IMG/VR virus record: IMGVR_UViG_3300042890_004414
Coordinates: 1 to 45,027 of that record
Source: a virus
Direction: 5' to 3' (one strand)
DNA length: 45,027 bases
Positions 24,601 to 32,057 of the stretch are shown in pieces. A program made the translations under genes and the position numbers. The notes below the pieces were generated by a model. The model made no database searches. It saw only the letters and a program-made list of their open reading frames with translations, and was not told where the DNA came from. Position 1 is the first letter of the stretch, and every line of letters starts with the position of its first letter.

Positions 24601-27482
24601 GAAATTGGAAAGTCTGGACTTAAATTAAATGTTGTAGATTTAAAAATATGTACTTCCGATAAATTACTATAACTAATGTAAACATCACCATTATTAGGAT
24701 TTACCAATAAATCAACTGCATCATTAGTTAAGCCAAAAGATGTAATTAAGTAATTGGTAGATGGATCAACAATCCAAACTTTATTTAAAGATAAACAATA
24801 AACATAGTTATTTATAGGATTAAATTCCATTTTAATACTATTCACATTACCAGATAAAGTAATTGTTGTAATATATATTCCACTATATGAATCATGTACA
24901 ACTAAATCATCACCTAGAGAAAGTACAGTCTCTGATAGTTGTATATACTTAATATCAACTAAATTAGTAGTCGATTCATATTCGCTAAGTGTATAAGTGT
25001 TAGGATAAAAGTTTATATTAAATTGAGTATCACTAAACTGATACTGATTAAATTGGCCACCCTCTGTAGCACTAATTGGATCACATTCTGTCTGCCCAAA
25101 TCCTAAATTAAATGCAATAGTAACAAATGGTGATTTATTACAAATTGTATTATTATAATCCCAAAAAGGACCTTGATAACTTAAATTCAATACAAGTGGA
25201 TCTAAAAACTCAATAGCAAACTCTTGATTCATCCAAGGCCAATATGTATTATTAAGTGAAAATACCATACCTGTAGCGAATCCTTCTTGTTCAAATGATA
25301 AAGATGATGATGCAGACAAAATAACTTCATTAGAAGCAACTAAAGTGCCTCGATTACCCCTTATCTTTTTTGTTATTTTATAATCATTTAAACCAGGTAA
25401 ATTTACCTTACCTGTTGTAATAGTATAATCAAACGCAACATCAGTTTGTTTAATATCAAACTTTAAAACACTATTTATATTATTAATAATAAATCCATAT
25501 TCCTTTAAATCATTTGAATATAAATCAACCCAAGACTTCAATGTTAGTGGAACATCAAAGACAGATGCAGTTGCAGTTGATAATGAGGATGTTGTACTTT
25601 GTACAATGTGATCTTTATTATTTATCTTTACATTTAAAGAAGGTCCTAAATCATTAAAAAGTACTCTTGAATGTTCAATAAAATAATTTGCAGTAGTTCC
25701 AACTAATACAGAACTAACATCAATTGGTACATTAGGATATTCAGTTTTAATAACTATTGAATTAAAAAATACAGAACTAATAGGACCACCAGCAACATAT
25801 GTATATTCCAATTCAGCATTGATACCTAACTTATATAAAGTAATATAATTTCTTGTTAACCAATTTCTAAGTGTTCTATCAATTGTTCTTGGTAAATCTA
25901 AACCAATTCCAGTATAAACATAAGATATTTCTTCCTCATAAACCATTTTGTTTATGATTATCTTTAACCCATATTCATCTAAATCAGTAAAAACTATATT
26001 GTATTTAAAGTTCTCTGAGTAATCATAATTAAATTCAGGTTTAAGAGTCTCATTTACCTCAATAAGTCTATCAAATGCTCTATATTCATCTCCAATCGAG
26101 TATGTTGGTCCAACCTGTGTATGATAGAAATTAACAACCGCATATCTACTTGGATAAACTAAATCCGCTTTTAAATAACCTTTATCATAATAAAGATCAA
26201 CATTAAATATATCTAAATCAGTTTTATATTTCTCTGCAGCGGCGGCCATTGTTACAGAACTAGATTGAGTAAAACCATAGTCATAGTAATACTTTTCTTT
26301 TGTTAAGTATATCTGTGCAAATAATAATGATTCATCCACTGTCGATTCATTTACTCTAATAAATGTTGGATTTGACCAGTGAGTATTATCATTACTAGGA
26401 TTTATAAATTTAGTTGCCTGATCTGCGTGACTATGAGTATAAGCTTGAACACACTGATATAGTTTACCATCAAAAGTAACTTGATCATCTAAATTATAAA
26501 ACTTTATATTATTATTTGAAGTAAAGTCATAAGTATCAGCAGTTGTAAAAAAGTTTTCATTTGTTACAGAACCAACAACCTTAAATTCTTGTCCAGATTT
26601 TAACATAGTTGGATAGTATATATAGTTAGTTACCAATATTTTACTATCCGCAGTTATCTCTAAACCACCATCATATAACTTTGGTAAGTCTGTTCCTAAA
26701 ACAACCTCAATAATTAAATCAGAGTTTGTCGGTAGTAAAGCAGGAGTAGTTAAATATTCAAAATGAATTATATCTGTTATCTCTGGACCCTTTATAGTAT
26801 AAATACCATCATTTATATTACTATTTACTACATTTAACTTTTTACCTCTATAAACTTTATCATAAAAGTTTGGTTCATTCCAAACTGATAAATTATTTAC
26901 ATAATTTGTATCAATATAATTATAAACACCAACTGCATTTATACCAGATATTGTTTTACCGACATATAAAGAATTATTTGAATAATCACTATAGTAAGTA
27001 GTCTCAAAAGTAGAGTTATCTACTGTTGATATAATTAAAATTGCATTCTTTTTTGTACCAACAACAACAAATGTTTGATCTGGATTAGTAAATTCTAATA
27101 ATGATTGATTAAATATAATCAAAGTTCCTACTGGAAATACTGATTCAAAATCAGTACCATATATCCATTTAGAATAGAAGTCAGGATCATTATTTACCGG
27201 TTCTATCTTAGTTATTTGTTTATTTAATGTGTCTTTACATCCATAAAAATGAAATCCATATTCATTAAATAACTGAAATTTATTAGTTCCTAATTCACCT
27301 GGTGACTCAAATTCAAATGATGGTATTCTCTCCAATGTATAAAGAGCATATGTTTTAAAAGTATCTGTTGAATTCTCATCAAAAAGAATATCTCCTTGAA
27401 ATAATTGAGTTGTTTCATCATATCTGAAGTTTAGAGCGTCTCCTTGTTTATTAAAGAAATATAAATTTTCGTGACTTGACAT
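21660..27482 (-). CDS. Giant baseplate-type protein with beta-propeller and CBM5/12-like modules
   Basis: A 1,940-residue protein, the largest in the window. Residues about 865-1155 are propeller-type repeats with YVTN/NHL-like blades (IYVITVDNILRIDGNTRSL, IIYNPDRKSIWVLQPS). Residues about 1505-1540 (KHLIYPYIGSYKSIINAI, then FFGYNDLQLNEYY) resemble the P2 tail protein I / gp7-type region that links wedge to fibre. Three segments, near 335, 1747 and 1800, follow the WxxxxxYxxGDxVxYxGxxY pattern of chitin-binding-type modules (DFGDRVTYYGKLYDS). Such modules bind polysaccharide. I infer a peripheral baseplate wedge protein with receptor-contacting domains. An AATATATA lies 20 nt upstream. Confidence 0.72.
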   Translation of the reverse strand: MSSHENLYFFNKQGDALNFRYDETTQLFQGDILFDENSTDTFKTYALYTLERIPSFEFESPGELGTNKFQLFNEYGFHFYGCKDTLNKQITKIEPVNNDPDFYSKWIYGTDFESVFPVGTLIIFNQSLLEFTNPDQTFVVVGTKKNAILIISTVDNSTFETTYYSDYSNNSLYVGKTISGINAVGVYNYIDTNYVNNLSVWNEPNFYDKVYRGKKLNVVNSNINDGIYTIKGPEITDIIHFEYLTTPALLPTNSDLIIEVVLGTDLPKLYDGGLEITADSKILVTNYIYYPTMLKSGQEFKVVGSVTNENFFTTADTYDFTSNNNIKFYNLDDQVTFDGKLYQCVQAYTHSHADQATKFINPSNDNTHWSNPTFIRVNESTVDESLLFAQIYLTKEKYYYDYGFTQSSSVTMAAAAEKYKTDLDIFNVDLYYDKGYLKADLVYPSRYAVVNFYHTQVGPTYSIGDEYRAFDRLIEVNETLKPEFNYDYSENFKYNIVFTDLDEYGLKIIINKMVYEEEISYVYTGIGLDLPRTIDRTLRNWLTRNYITLYKLGINAELEYTYVAGGPISSVFFNSIVIKTEYPNVPIDVSSVLVGTTANYFIEHSRVLFNDLGPSLNVKINNKDHIVQSTTSSLSTATASVFDVPLTLKSWVDLYSNDLKEYGFIINNINSVLKFDIKQTDVAFDYTITTGKVNLPGLNDYKITKKIRGNRGTLVASNEVILSASSSLSFEQEGFATGMVFSLNNTYWPWMNQEFAIEFLDPLVLNLSYQGPFWDYNNTICNKSPFVTIAFNLGFGQTECDPISATEGGQFNQYQFSDTQFNINFYPNTYTLSEYESTTNLVDIKYIQLSETVLSLGDDLVVHDSYSGIYITTITLSGNVNSIKMEFNPINNYVYCLSLNKVWIVDPSTNYLITSFGLTNDAVDLLVNPNNGDVYISYSNLSEVHIFKSTTFNLSPDFPISTFASTGKMAYNEFENDIYVITVDNILRIDGNTRSLQVVYNLPGVIDYILYEPVNESIFVYGSTDLYRIDNGSLSTLSISTQTFNDIIFNNLTGDMNISDSSFEVTRLGLDGSILKQTNIANYGYMALNQYDGAIYISSQNANSVVVIDSITQQLVYQNSLSAPTTKIIYNPDRKSIWVLQPSFNQIIEIEVGLNNDATVVVGTASYINDNVYGTLDPNFEERDDIWLKTRDYFRRPRENFTDDYRVQYYWKWFSDNVPQFFLYDFSGDQLTRTTTGSYSYIGPKPLNNIVLNRNSNTDVSKVSVSEYQQTIFDKIEYSLSYIDDEVDISTSVEPLQLFVGFQSQNEGALRSILQLYKKEDINFTIETKEDTEVILQTLDVNGPDKRGLISLSSYSTEYFTDKGLKPGQHIVIYLKDKTSRTNQYISYNNGTLLKIREVYSKSLIVDFFNLTTDILDLESTTVNHPTANDVLYLSFGIKVIDKEIGRFFTYGQTEEEDIRHKIELGNVGKLISPEDVFIFKQYDIEEGGIDWVYLNMKRKEMLMMKHLIYPYIGSYKSIINAINFFGYNDLQLNEYYRNIDASSENFLKLFKVEIPDIFDNSVEGWTENDFIRHTMPNDNFEGTNLFNLTYFITDKEGNNTLNYTLDEVIIKLQGLKYWLKKNIIPLTHKILDITGNAYFTGGTQIQHKLQDTRIVNIYDNMTPITSKLNEAYLMPVNSGSTVYNCVLDFYSIIPDVGADKTKTGLVVPPKPFNGKVLNLPDYFTIKIRTYKTYKEWAPFVSYDFGDRVTYYGKLYDSVYQTVVFNQVTRIYELVDSPNKINSPRKYENVTSWISNQSYLETSLVEYNRDIYVLLSPTQSNVTPYSDFTTNLGGGTYIWNKVTEWKEIDWDPVQTISEFRQGNDLLPFNFTLDSNIDPFVTVEVISDNGYGCIYNDKKNYEIRGLKDLVEPYKPIETIGPFIPIIINTTPPFLGALTRNP

Positions 27483-27502
27483 TAAGTTTATTAAGTTTTG
27501 AT

Positions 27503-27510
27503 TATATATT
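27503..27510 (-). promoter_or_regulatory. AATATATA octamer upstream of the giant baseplate gene
   Basis: Minus-strand AATATATA, 20 nt before the ATG at 27482, in a 76-nt divergent spacer that also holds a rightward copy. Confidence 0.42.
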
Positions 27511-27532
27511 AAATTTTGAGTTCTTGATATTT

Positions 27533-27540
27533 AATATATA
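27533..27540 (+). promoter_or_regulatory. AATATATA octamer upstream of the 192-aa tagged gene
   Basis: Plus-strand AATATATA, 18 nt before the ATG at 27559. Together with the leftward copy it gives each divergent gene its own element. Confidence 0.42.
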
Positions 27541-27558
27541 CTAAAAAAATACTTACTT

Positions 27559-28137
27559 ATGAAGTACTTAAAACTATTTGAATCATTTTCTGGTAGAATA
27601 TCAGAAAATCTACAATATCACATTGATAATAATAAACCTATTGTTGAAAATGTGTTTAGACCTGGTTCTAATCAATACTTTAACTTAATCAAAGAAGCTA
27701 GAGAACTATATGATAATAATCAAATTGAATTGTCTGAATTAGATACTGAATTATTTGAATCAACTGATATAGGTAGATTTGCAGAATATGAAGGAGTAAC
27801 AGTTCCATTAGATTTACCAATGGAAACTATTGAAGAATTAAACGAAGCAGAATACCAAGGTAGAGAAGTTAAGTTAAATTATCCAATGAGAGGTGGTACT
27901 AAGAAATATCAAGTTTTTGTTAAAAATCCTAAAACAGGTAATGTCAAAAAGATTGCATTTGGTGATGTACACGGTGGCTTAACTGCTAAAGTAAGTAATC
28001 CTAAGGCAAGAAGTTCTTTTGCGGCAAGACATAAGTGTTCAACTAAAAAAGATAGAACTACGGCAGGTTATTGGGCTTGTAGAATAAATAAATATGGACA
28101 TCTGTGGGGTGGACGTACGTACCCCGGCTTCTGGTAA
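27559..28137 (+). CDS. Tagged protein with a conserved phage C-terminal basic Cys/His/Trp module
   Basis: A 192-residue protein. Residues 1-10 (MKYLKLFESF) are the shared virion-type peptide with an LFE|S site. After an acidic middle, residues about 110-192 form a basic module: KKYQVFVKNPKTGNVKKIAF, then ARSSFAARHKC, TKKDRTTAGYWACRINKYG and a final TYPGFW. I recognise this from many large marine and T4-like phages as a short conserved domain of unknown function; the His/Cys pair and second Cys could bind metal or nucleic acid. It heads a three-gene unit (tagged, tagged, cupin). DNA binding inside the capsid would fit the charge but is inference. Confidence 0.75.
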   Translation: MKYLKLFESFSGRISENLQYHIDNNKPIVENVFRPGSNQYFNLIKEARELYDNNQIELSELDTELFESTDIGRFAEYEGVTVPLDLPMETIEELNEAEYQGREVKLNYPMRGGTKKYQVFVKNPKTGNVKKIAFGDVHGGLTAKVSNPKARSSFAARHKCSTKKDRTTAGYWACRINKYGHLWGGRTYPGFW

Positions 28138-28152
28138 AAAATTTATAATAAT

Positions 28153-28545
28153 ATGAGATATTTAAAAGAATATAAAATTTTTGAATCTACAAACAAAAAA
28201 TTCATCAATGATTTTTTGTTTGATTTTGGTATGTTGATAACAATGGGATTTTCACAAATAACCAAAATGGGTGTTGATCAAAAAGCAACAGATGAATTGA
28301 GTTCTATGATGAAAAGACTTAGAGAACCTCTTATAAATGGGAAAACATATGCAGAACTAATTGATAATCTTAGTTTATTATATAATAATCCTAAAATGTT
28401 ATCTGCATTTATAGGACAAATAAGAGAACTTCTACTATATGTTGAACCAAGAGTTAAAAACTATGTAAAAGATTGTGATGTAAAAGATAATTGGTTAGGT
28501 AAAATTGATAAATTCAAAGAAAGATATAAAGAAATAGTAAACTAA
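28153..28545 (+). CDS. Tagged helical protein of unknown function, 130 aa
   Basis: A 130-residue protein starting MRYLKEYKIFES, the shared tag with an IFE|S site. The rest is all-helical (DELSSMMKRLREPLINGK, FIGQIRELLLYVEPRVKN), with a Phe/Met/Gly-rich stretch at about 20-40. No family is recognised. It starts 15 nt after the 192-aa tagged gene, and its stop overlaps the cupin start (TAATG). Probably packaged with its neighbour, by inference from the tag. Confidence 0.7.
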   Translation: MRYLKEYKIFESTNKKFINDFLFDFGMLITMGFSQITKMGVDQKATDELSSMMKRLREPLINGKTYAELIDNLSLLYNNPKMLSAFIGQIRELLLYVEPRVKNYVKDCDVKDNWLGKIDKFKERYKEIVN

Positions 28546-28811
28546 TGTTACCTTTTAAAGAAGAAATAGTATCAGATAATATATTTATCAGAGAGTTTAA
28601 ACAAGATACTGACTCAGGAGATTATCAATGGCATCGTGATAGAGAAGATAGAATAATTGAATCTATAGGTGAAACAGATTGGAAAATACAATTAGATGAT
28701 GAATTACCAAAAGTTATTCAAGGTGAAATTTTTATACCAATGGGTGTTTATCACAGAGTTATAAAAGGAACCGGAGACTTAAAAATAAGATTACAAAAAA
28801 ACCCTATCTAA
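28545..28811 (+). CDS. Small cupin-like protein
   Basis: An 88-residue protein with a compact cupin pattern: WHRDREDR (His30, Asp32), TDWKIQLDDELP, then FIPMGVYHRVIKG with His70. I recognise this HxDxxDR...DWxxQxDxxLP...HRxIKG layout from short phage proteins of unknown activity. The His/Asp/His set could hold a metal, as in cupins and 2-oxoglutarate oxygenases, but the fold is small and no substrate can be named. It is translationally coupled to the tagged 130-aa gene. Its stop lies in a terminator hairpin shared with the convergent gene. Confidence 0.65.
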   Translation: MLPFKEEIVSDNIFIREFKQDTDSGDYQWHRDREDRIIESIGETDWKIQLDDELPKVIQGEIFIPMGVYHRVIKGTGDLKIRLQKNPI

Positions 28812-28821
28812 TAGGGTTTTT
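28798..28821. terminator. Bidirectional rho-independent terminator
   Basis: AAAACCCTAT / ATAGGGTTTT stem with a 3-nt loop. The stop codons of both convergent genes lie within it. Confidence 0.83.
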
Positions 28822-29004
28822 GTAATTTAACTCGTGGTTAAATCTTTTACTTATAAAATCATTTAGTATTACACATTTCTCAAACTTCTCTTGTTGTTCA
28901 AGTTCTATTACAATTCCTTGTAAATAGTCTTTTGTATAAACTTTTAAATTACGATTGTATAGTATACCATTTGTAATTCTTTCAAATACGTTTTCTGCTC
29001 TCAT
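28804..29004 (-). CDS. Small helical protein downstream of gp47, 66 aa
   Basis: Translation from the ATG at 29004 gives 66 residues starting MRAENVFERITNGILYNR. The longer frame upstream overlaps gp47 and is rejected because the start lies 1 nt after the gp47 stop, a typical coupling. Residues about 30-55 (IVIELEQQEKFEKCVILN, then DFISKRF) resemble a UVR-type helical hairpin (LxxAExFExxAxLRDxI). It could be a partner of the gp46/gp47 recombination complex, judging by position only. Confidence 0.6.
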   Translation of the reverse strand: MRAENVFERITNGILYNRNLKVYTKDYLQGIVIELEQQEKFEKCVILNDFISKRFNHELNYKNPIR

Positions 29005-29005
29005 T

Positions 29006-30124
29006 TTAATCTTTTTTAGAACTATAGTTCTCATTATAAATTTTAATAACCTCATCATATTCAGCTACTACTCCTTCTCTAAAAGTATCATTATCATACT
29101 TTTGTTTGTTTATATACTCTTTTATATAATCAGCATAATCAAGTTGTATAGAAATATCTAATTTTTCTTCATCAAATTCTTCATCAGGTGTTGTATCAAC
29201 AGATTCGTCAACCTTAGTAACTATATCATCAATATAATCAACAGAAGAAAATCCACTATTTTCTAATAAAACTTCTAACTTTCTTCTTAACTTTCTATTA
29301 CTAATAAGTAAGTTATTTGAGATAGATAAGTCAATATAATCTTTTGAATTTCTTAAAGCATCTAATCCATCAACATCAGTTTCTGAAATAACATTATATT
29401 TTCTAAATACAGGTGAATATGTATTTGGTATAAAAGTAACTTCATCATCAGATAAATCTAACATTGTTATTCCCTTTTGATCACCATAATCATTTCTATC
29501 CATTTGATATAAAGACCCTATAAACGTGAAATTACTATTCTCTTGGCGAATATGTATATGACCAGAAAAGGCTCTCTTATACGACTTAAAATCTTCTACA
29601 TCTATCTTATCAGCGTTTCTATGAGCAACTGAATTAAGGTGCATTTTACATCCATTTAAGTCGGAGTGACACATTAGATAATCACCTTGATTAGATCTAA
29701 TTTCATTGACCATATCTAAACGTTTTTCAACCCAAGGCATTAAAACGATTCTTTGACCACCCAATTCTAAGGTTGTTGTTTCTTCATATACGGTAATGTT
29801 ATCGATATAACCATATAATCTAACAGAGTTTACTTCATTAGATCCTTTATTAAACAAGTCATGATTTCCCAACATTATATGAACTGGTAATATCTTACTT
29901 AACTCTTTTAAAATCTTTTCTACTTTATTTAAAGTTATTATTGGTATACTAGTTCTATTATCAAATAAATCACCAAGATGTATTAGTACATCACCTTCTC
30001 TAACATTTTCTTTTAAATAAGGAATTACAAAATCATAAAATGTAGATTCCATCATATTTTGCCATTTGTCCAGATTATTTAGATAGATACCAAAATGAGT
30101 ATCTGTTATCATAAAAACTCTCAT
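29006..30124 (-). CDS. 47: Recombination endonuclease subunit gp47 (SbcD/Mre11-like)
   Basis: A 372-residue metallophosphoesterase, close to the 339 residues of T4 gp47. All family motifs are visible: DTHFG (D8, H10), GDLFDNR (D52), GNHDL (N87, H88), a CHSDL histidine and GHIHIRQ. With the ATPase gp46 (Rad50/SbcC-like, not in the window) it processes DNA ends for phage recombination-dependent replication. I place the start at the ATG at 30124; a TTG codon directly before it is an unneeded extension. The C-terminal 100 residues are acidic and helical, probably the gp46-binding region. The 66-aa gene follows with a 1-nt gap. Confidence 0.93.
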   Translation of the reverse strand: MRVFMITDTHFGIYLNNLDKWQNMMESTFYDFVIPYLKENVREGDVLIHLGDLFDNRTSIPIITLNKVEKILKELSKILPVHIMLGNHDLFNKGSNEVNSVRLYGYIDNITVYEETTTLELGGQRIVLMPWVEKRLDMVNEIRSNQGDYLMCHSDLNGCKMHLNSVAHRNADKIDVEDFKSYKRAFSGHIHIRQENSNFTFIGSLYQMDRNDYGDQKGITMLDLSDDEVTFIPNTYSPVFRKYNVISETDVDGLDALRNSKDYIDLSISNNLLISNRKLRRKLEVLLENSGFSSVDYIDDIVTKVDESVDTTPDEEFDEEKLDISIQLDYADYIKEYINKQKYDNDTFREGVVAEYDEVIKIYNENYSSKKD

Positions 30125-30167
30125 CAATAAAAATTCTTTTTTATTTATATGATATTTATCTATAAAG

Positions 30168-30995
30168 TTATATGTTTTGATCTAATATTTCATTTATTCT
30201 ACTATATTCCCAATAAGGTACTCTAATCAATCTTATATTATTATCAATACAATATTTATTTTTAATTTCATCATTTGTGGTTATATATTCTAAATTTCTA
30301 ATACCAAAGTATTTATTTTCTATAAAGTGATGTTCACCATCATATTCAATAATCATTTTATAATCAGGTAAATAAAAGTCAAACTTTAATCTCTTTATTC
30401 TTTTACAATCTTCAAAAGAGTGATTCATAAAAAATAATATTTTTTTACTTTCAAGATAAAATTTAATACTATTTTCTCCTCTTGATGTCGAATTACATAA
30501 AGAACAACCGTGGCCATATTCATGATAGTATAAGTATTGACTAAATGTTCCGTGAATTTTACAATAGATATTAATAAATCCCTTATATACATTTAAGTCA
30601 TTATAAAGATAAGCATCTTTATGTATTTTTTTTAGATTATTTAATCTTTCCTCGGTAATGTTAGTAAGTTTGTGAGAGTCTCTTGCACATTGCTCACAAC
30701 CAGAACCAGCATATAGATGTGCATCTGGTGTCTGCTCAAATATACCATGAACAGGACATATTATCCGAACCTTTGTCCTGGCATTTTTATAAATCACTAA
30801 ATCGTATTTATATCTAGAATTATGTTTTACTTCAGACCTTACTATGAAATCTTTACCTCTTTTAGACTTTATATTTAACGATTTAATCTCTCTAACTATA
30901 GCATTCTCCTTTAATCGACAATTCTTATTACAGAATTTTCTATCTGGTCTACCATAATTAATCTCTTTACTACAATATCTATAACTACATTCCAT
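30168..30995 (-). CDS. Free-standing homing endonuclease, EDxHD/Vsr-like, with zinc-binding repeats
   Basis: About 275 residues from the ATG at 30995, chosen because an AATATATA octamer lies 4 nt upstream and the protein then starts directly with a zinc motif (C3, C8, C22, C26). Two DUF723-like modules follow (VRIICPVHGIFEQTPDAH, GCEQC; then INIYCKIHGTFSQY, GCSLC). The C-terminal nuclease domain has GENSIKFYLESKKILF, KFDFYLPDYKMIIEYDGEHH and IRLIRVPYWEY, fitting the PD-(D/E)XK-related EDxHD homing nucleases. Such genes are selfish elements that cut phage genomes lacking them. It sits between gp47 and the tail tube gene on its own promoter. Confidence 0.82.
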   Translation of the reverse strand: MECSYRYCSKEINYGRPDRKFCNKNCRLKENAIVREIKSLNIKSKRGKDFIVRSEVKHNSRYKYDLVIYKNARTKVRIICPVHGIFEQTPDAHLYAGSGCEQCARDSHKLTNITEERLNNLKKIHKDAYLYNDLNVYKGFINIYCKIHGTFSQYLYYHEYGHGCSLCNSTSRGENSIKFYLESKKILFFMNHSFEDCKRIKRLKFDFYLPDYKMIIEYDGEHHFIENKYFGIRNLEYITTNDEIKNKYCIDNNIRLIRVPYWEYSRINEILDQNI

Positions 30996-30999
30996 ATAA

Positions 31000-31007
31000 T
31001 ATATATT
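31000..31007 (-). promoter_or_regulatory. AATATATA octamer 4 nt before the homing endonuclease start
   Basis: Minus-strand AATATATA, then TTAT, then ATG at 30995 in minus-strand order. This decides the start against an upstream Met at 31043. Confidence 0.5.
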
Positions 31008-31079
31008 ATATACTAAAAGTGGAAATGTCAAATTTCTTAACATATTTAATAAAAAGACAGATATGTATAAAAAAATAAT

Positions 31080-31087
31080 AATATATA
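31080..31087 (+). promoter_or_regulatory. AATATATA octamer upstream of the tail tube gene
   Basis: AATATATA, 26 nt before the ATG at 31114, followed by an A/T-only leader. Confidence 0.4.
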
Positions 31088-31113
31088 ATTTATAAAAAAT
31101 AATTAAAAAACAT

Positions 31114-31737
31114 ATGCCCTTACCTCACTTTACCCAGTTACAAGGCGTTGGTTCACCTGGGGGACCTGGTACACTTCCAGACGAAGTAGTATATTTAAAC
31201 CTATTTGAGATAACATTTATATTACCTGTTATCTTACAAGCACAAGGTAGAGATCCAATCTTGTTATTGCAAAATGCAACTAAGATAGACCTTACTACCC
31301 TAACTGAATTTGATATAACCTCTAAACAACAGAGATTCAAATACTCTACAAGAGAGTTTCTTTCAACTCCTACAAAAACTTCTGGTGAGCTTACTATACC
31401 TTTTCAGGTTAATGTAAATCAACAGGGTTCTATGGAGAATTGGAATACTATGAAAGCTTGGTATGACTTAGCATTCAACTCTCAAAATGGTGCACTTCAC
31501 TATAAAAGTGATTTAATTGGTACTATCATTGTAAATCAACACGATAAAAAAGGAGTTGTTTTAAGAAGAGTTACATTTCAAAACTGTCAATTATATAAAC
31601 TAAGTGGATATTCACTTGACTGGTCTTCAAATAATATCATAGATAACGTTAGTGGTACTTTCACATATGATTACTTCATTGATGAGTATATTGATAACAA
31701 CTTTACAATCAGTCCACCATTGGTTTCTGGTTACTAA
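31114..31737 (+). CDS. 19: Tail tube protein, gp19-like
   Basis: A 207-residue protein. The central and C-terminal parts follow the T4-type tail tube family: YLNLFEITFILP, FQVNVNQQGSMENWNTMKAW, then GVVLRRVTFQNCQLYKLSGY, SLDWSSNN and VSGTFTYDYFIDEY. This order of strands with a final xxFxYDYF is typical of gp19-like proteins. T4 gp19 is 163 residues; the N-terminal Pro/Gly-rich 20 residues here are an addition. Tube hexamers stack inside the sheath and carry the DNA. It could also be the gp54-type tube initiator, which shares the fold. It faces the hub and sheath genes across a terminator. Confidence 0.78.
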   Translation: MPLPHFTQLQGVGSPGGPGTLPDEVVYLNLFEITFILPVILQAQGRDPILLLQNATKIDLTTLTEFDITSKQQRFKYSTREFLSTPTKTSGELTIPFQVNVNQQGSMENWNTMKAWYDLAFNSQNGALHYKSDLIGTIIVNQHDKKGVVLRRVTFQNCQLYKLSGYSLDWSSNNIIDNVSGTFTYDYFIDEYIDNNFTISPPLVSGY

Positions 31738-31757
31738 GATCATCTTATATTAAATAA

Positions 31758-31790
31758 AAAAAATCCATCAAATTGATGGATTTTTTATTT
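31758..31790. terminator. Bidirectional rho-independent terminator
   Basis: AAAAAATCCATCAA and its perfect complement TTGATGGATTTTTT lie back to back, followed by Ts, between the tube gene and the convergent 85-aa gene. Confidence 0.87.
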
Positions 31791-31799
31791 TTATCTATT

Positions 31800-32057
31800 T
31801 TAGAATTTAGGCATTTGCATATTTCCTGTCATACTTTGAGCACTTTTCATCATCGATCCAGTGTCTGGCATTGAAGATCTTTGACCCTCTTCCTCTTTTT
31901 TCTGATTCTTGTCTTCTTCTTCAAGAATTTCATTAACTAACTTAATGTTTTCTTCAAGCATCCAAAAAGGCCATTCATCCATTGCAGCTTCCTGAGTATG
32001 GAAATGTTTTTGAAGTAATAATTTATTCTTTAATATATGCTTCAAAGGCATCATGAA
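31800..32057 (-). CDS. Overlapping downstream frame of the hub/assembly protein, GT-like chaperone part
   Basis: From a double ATG at 32057/32054 this gives 85 residues (MMPLKHILKNKLLLQKHF, then TQEAAMDEWPFWMLEENIKL), ending in a Met/Ser/Gln-rich tail. It overlaps the end of the 314-aa gene by about 35 nt in the +1 (or -2) frame. The helical part with a Trp-Pro-Trp region resembles the T extension of tail-assembly chaperones, where G and GT are joined by frameshifting. No canonical -1 slippery heptamer was seen in the overlap, so either separate initiation or a -2/+1 shift (a -2 shift is known in Mu) must be assumed. It lies next to tail genes, as such chaperones do. Confidence 0.6.
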   Translation of the reverse strand, partial: FMMPLKHILKNKLLLQKHFHTQEAAMDEWPFWMLEENIKLVNEILEEEDKNQKKEEEGQRSSMPDTGSMMKSAQSMTGNMQMPKF

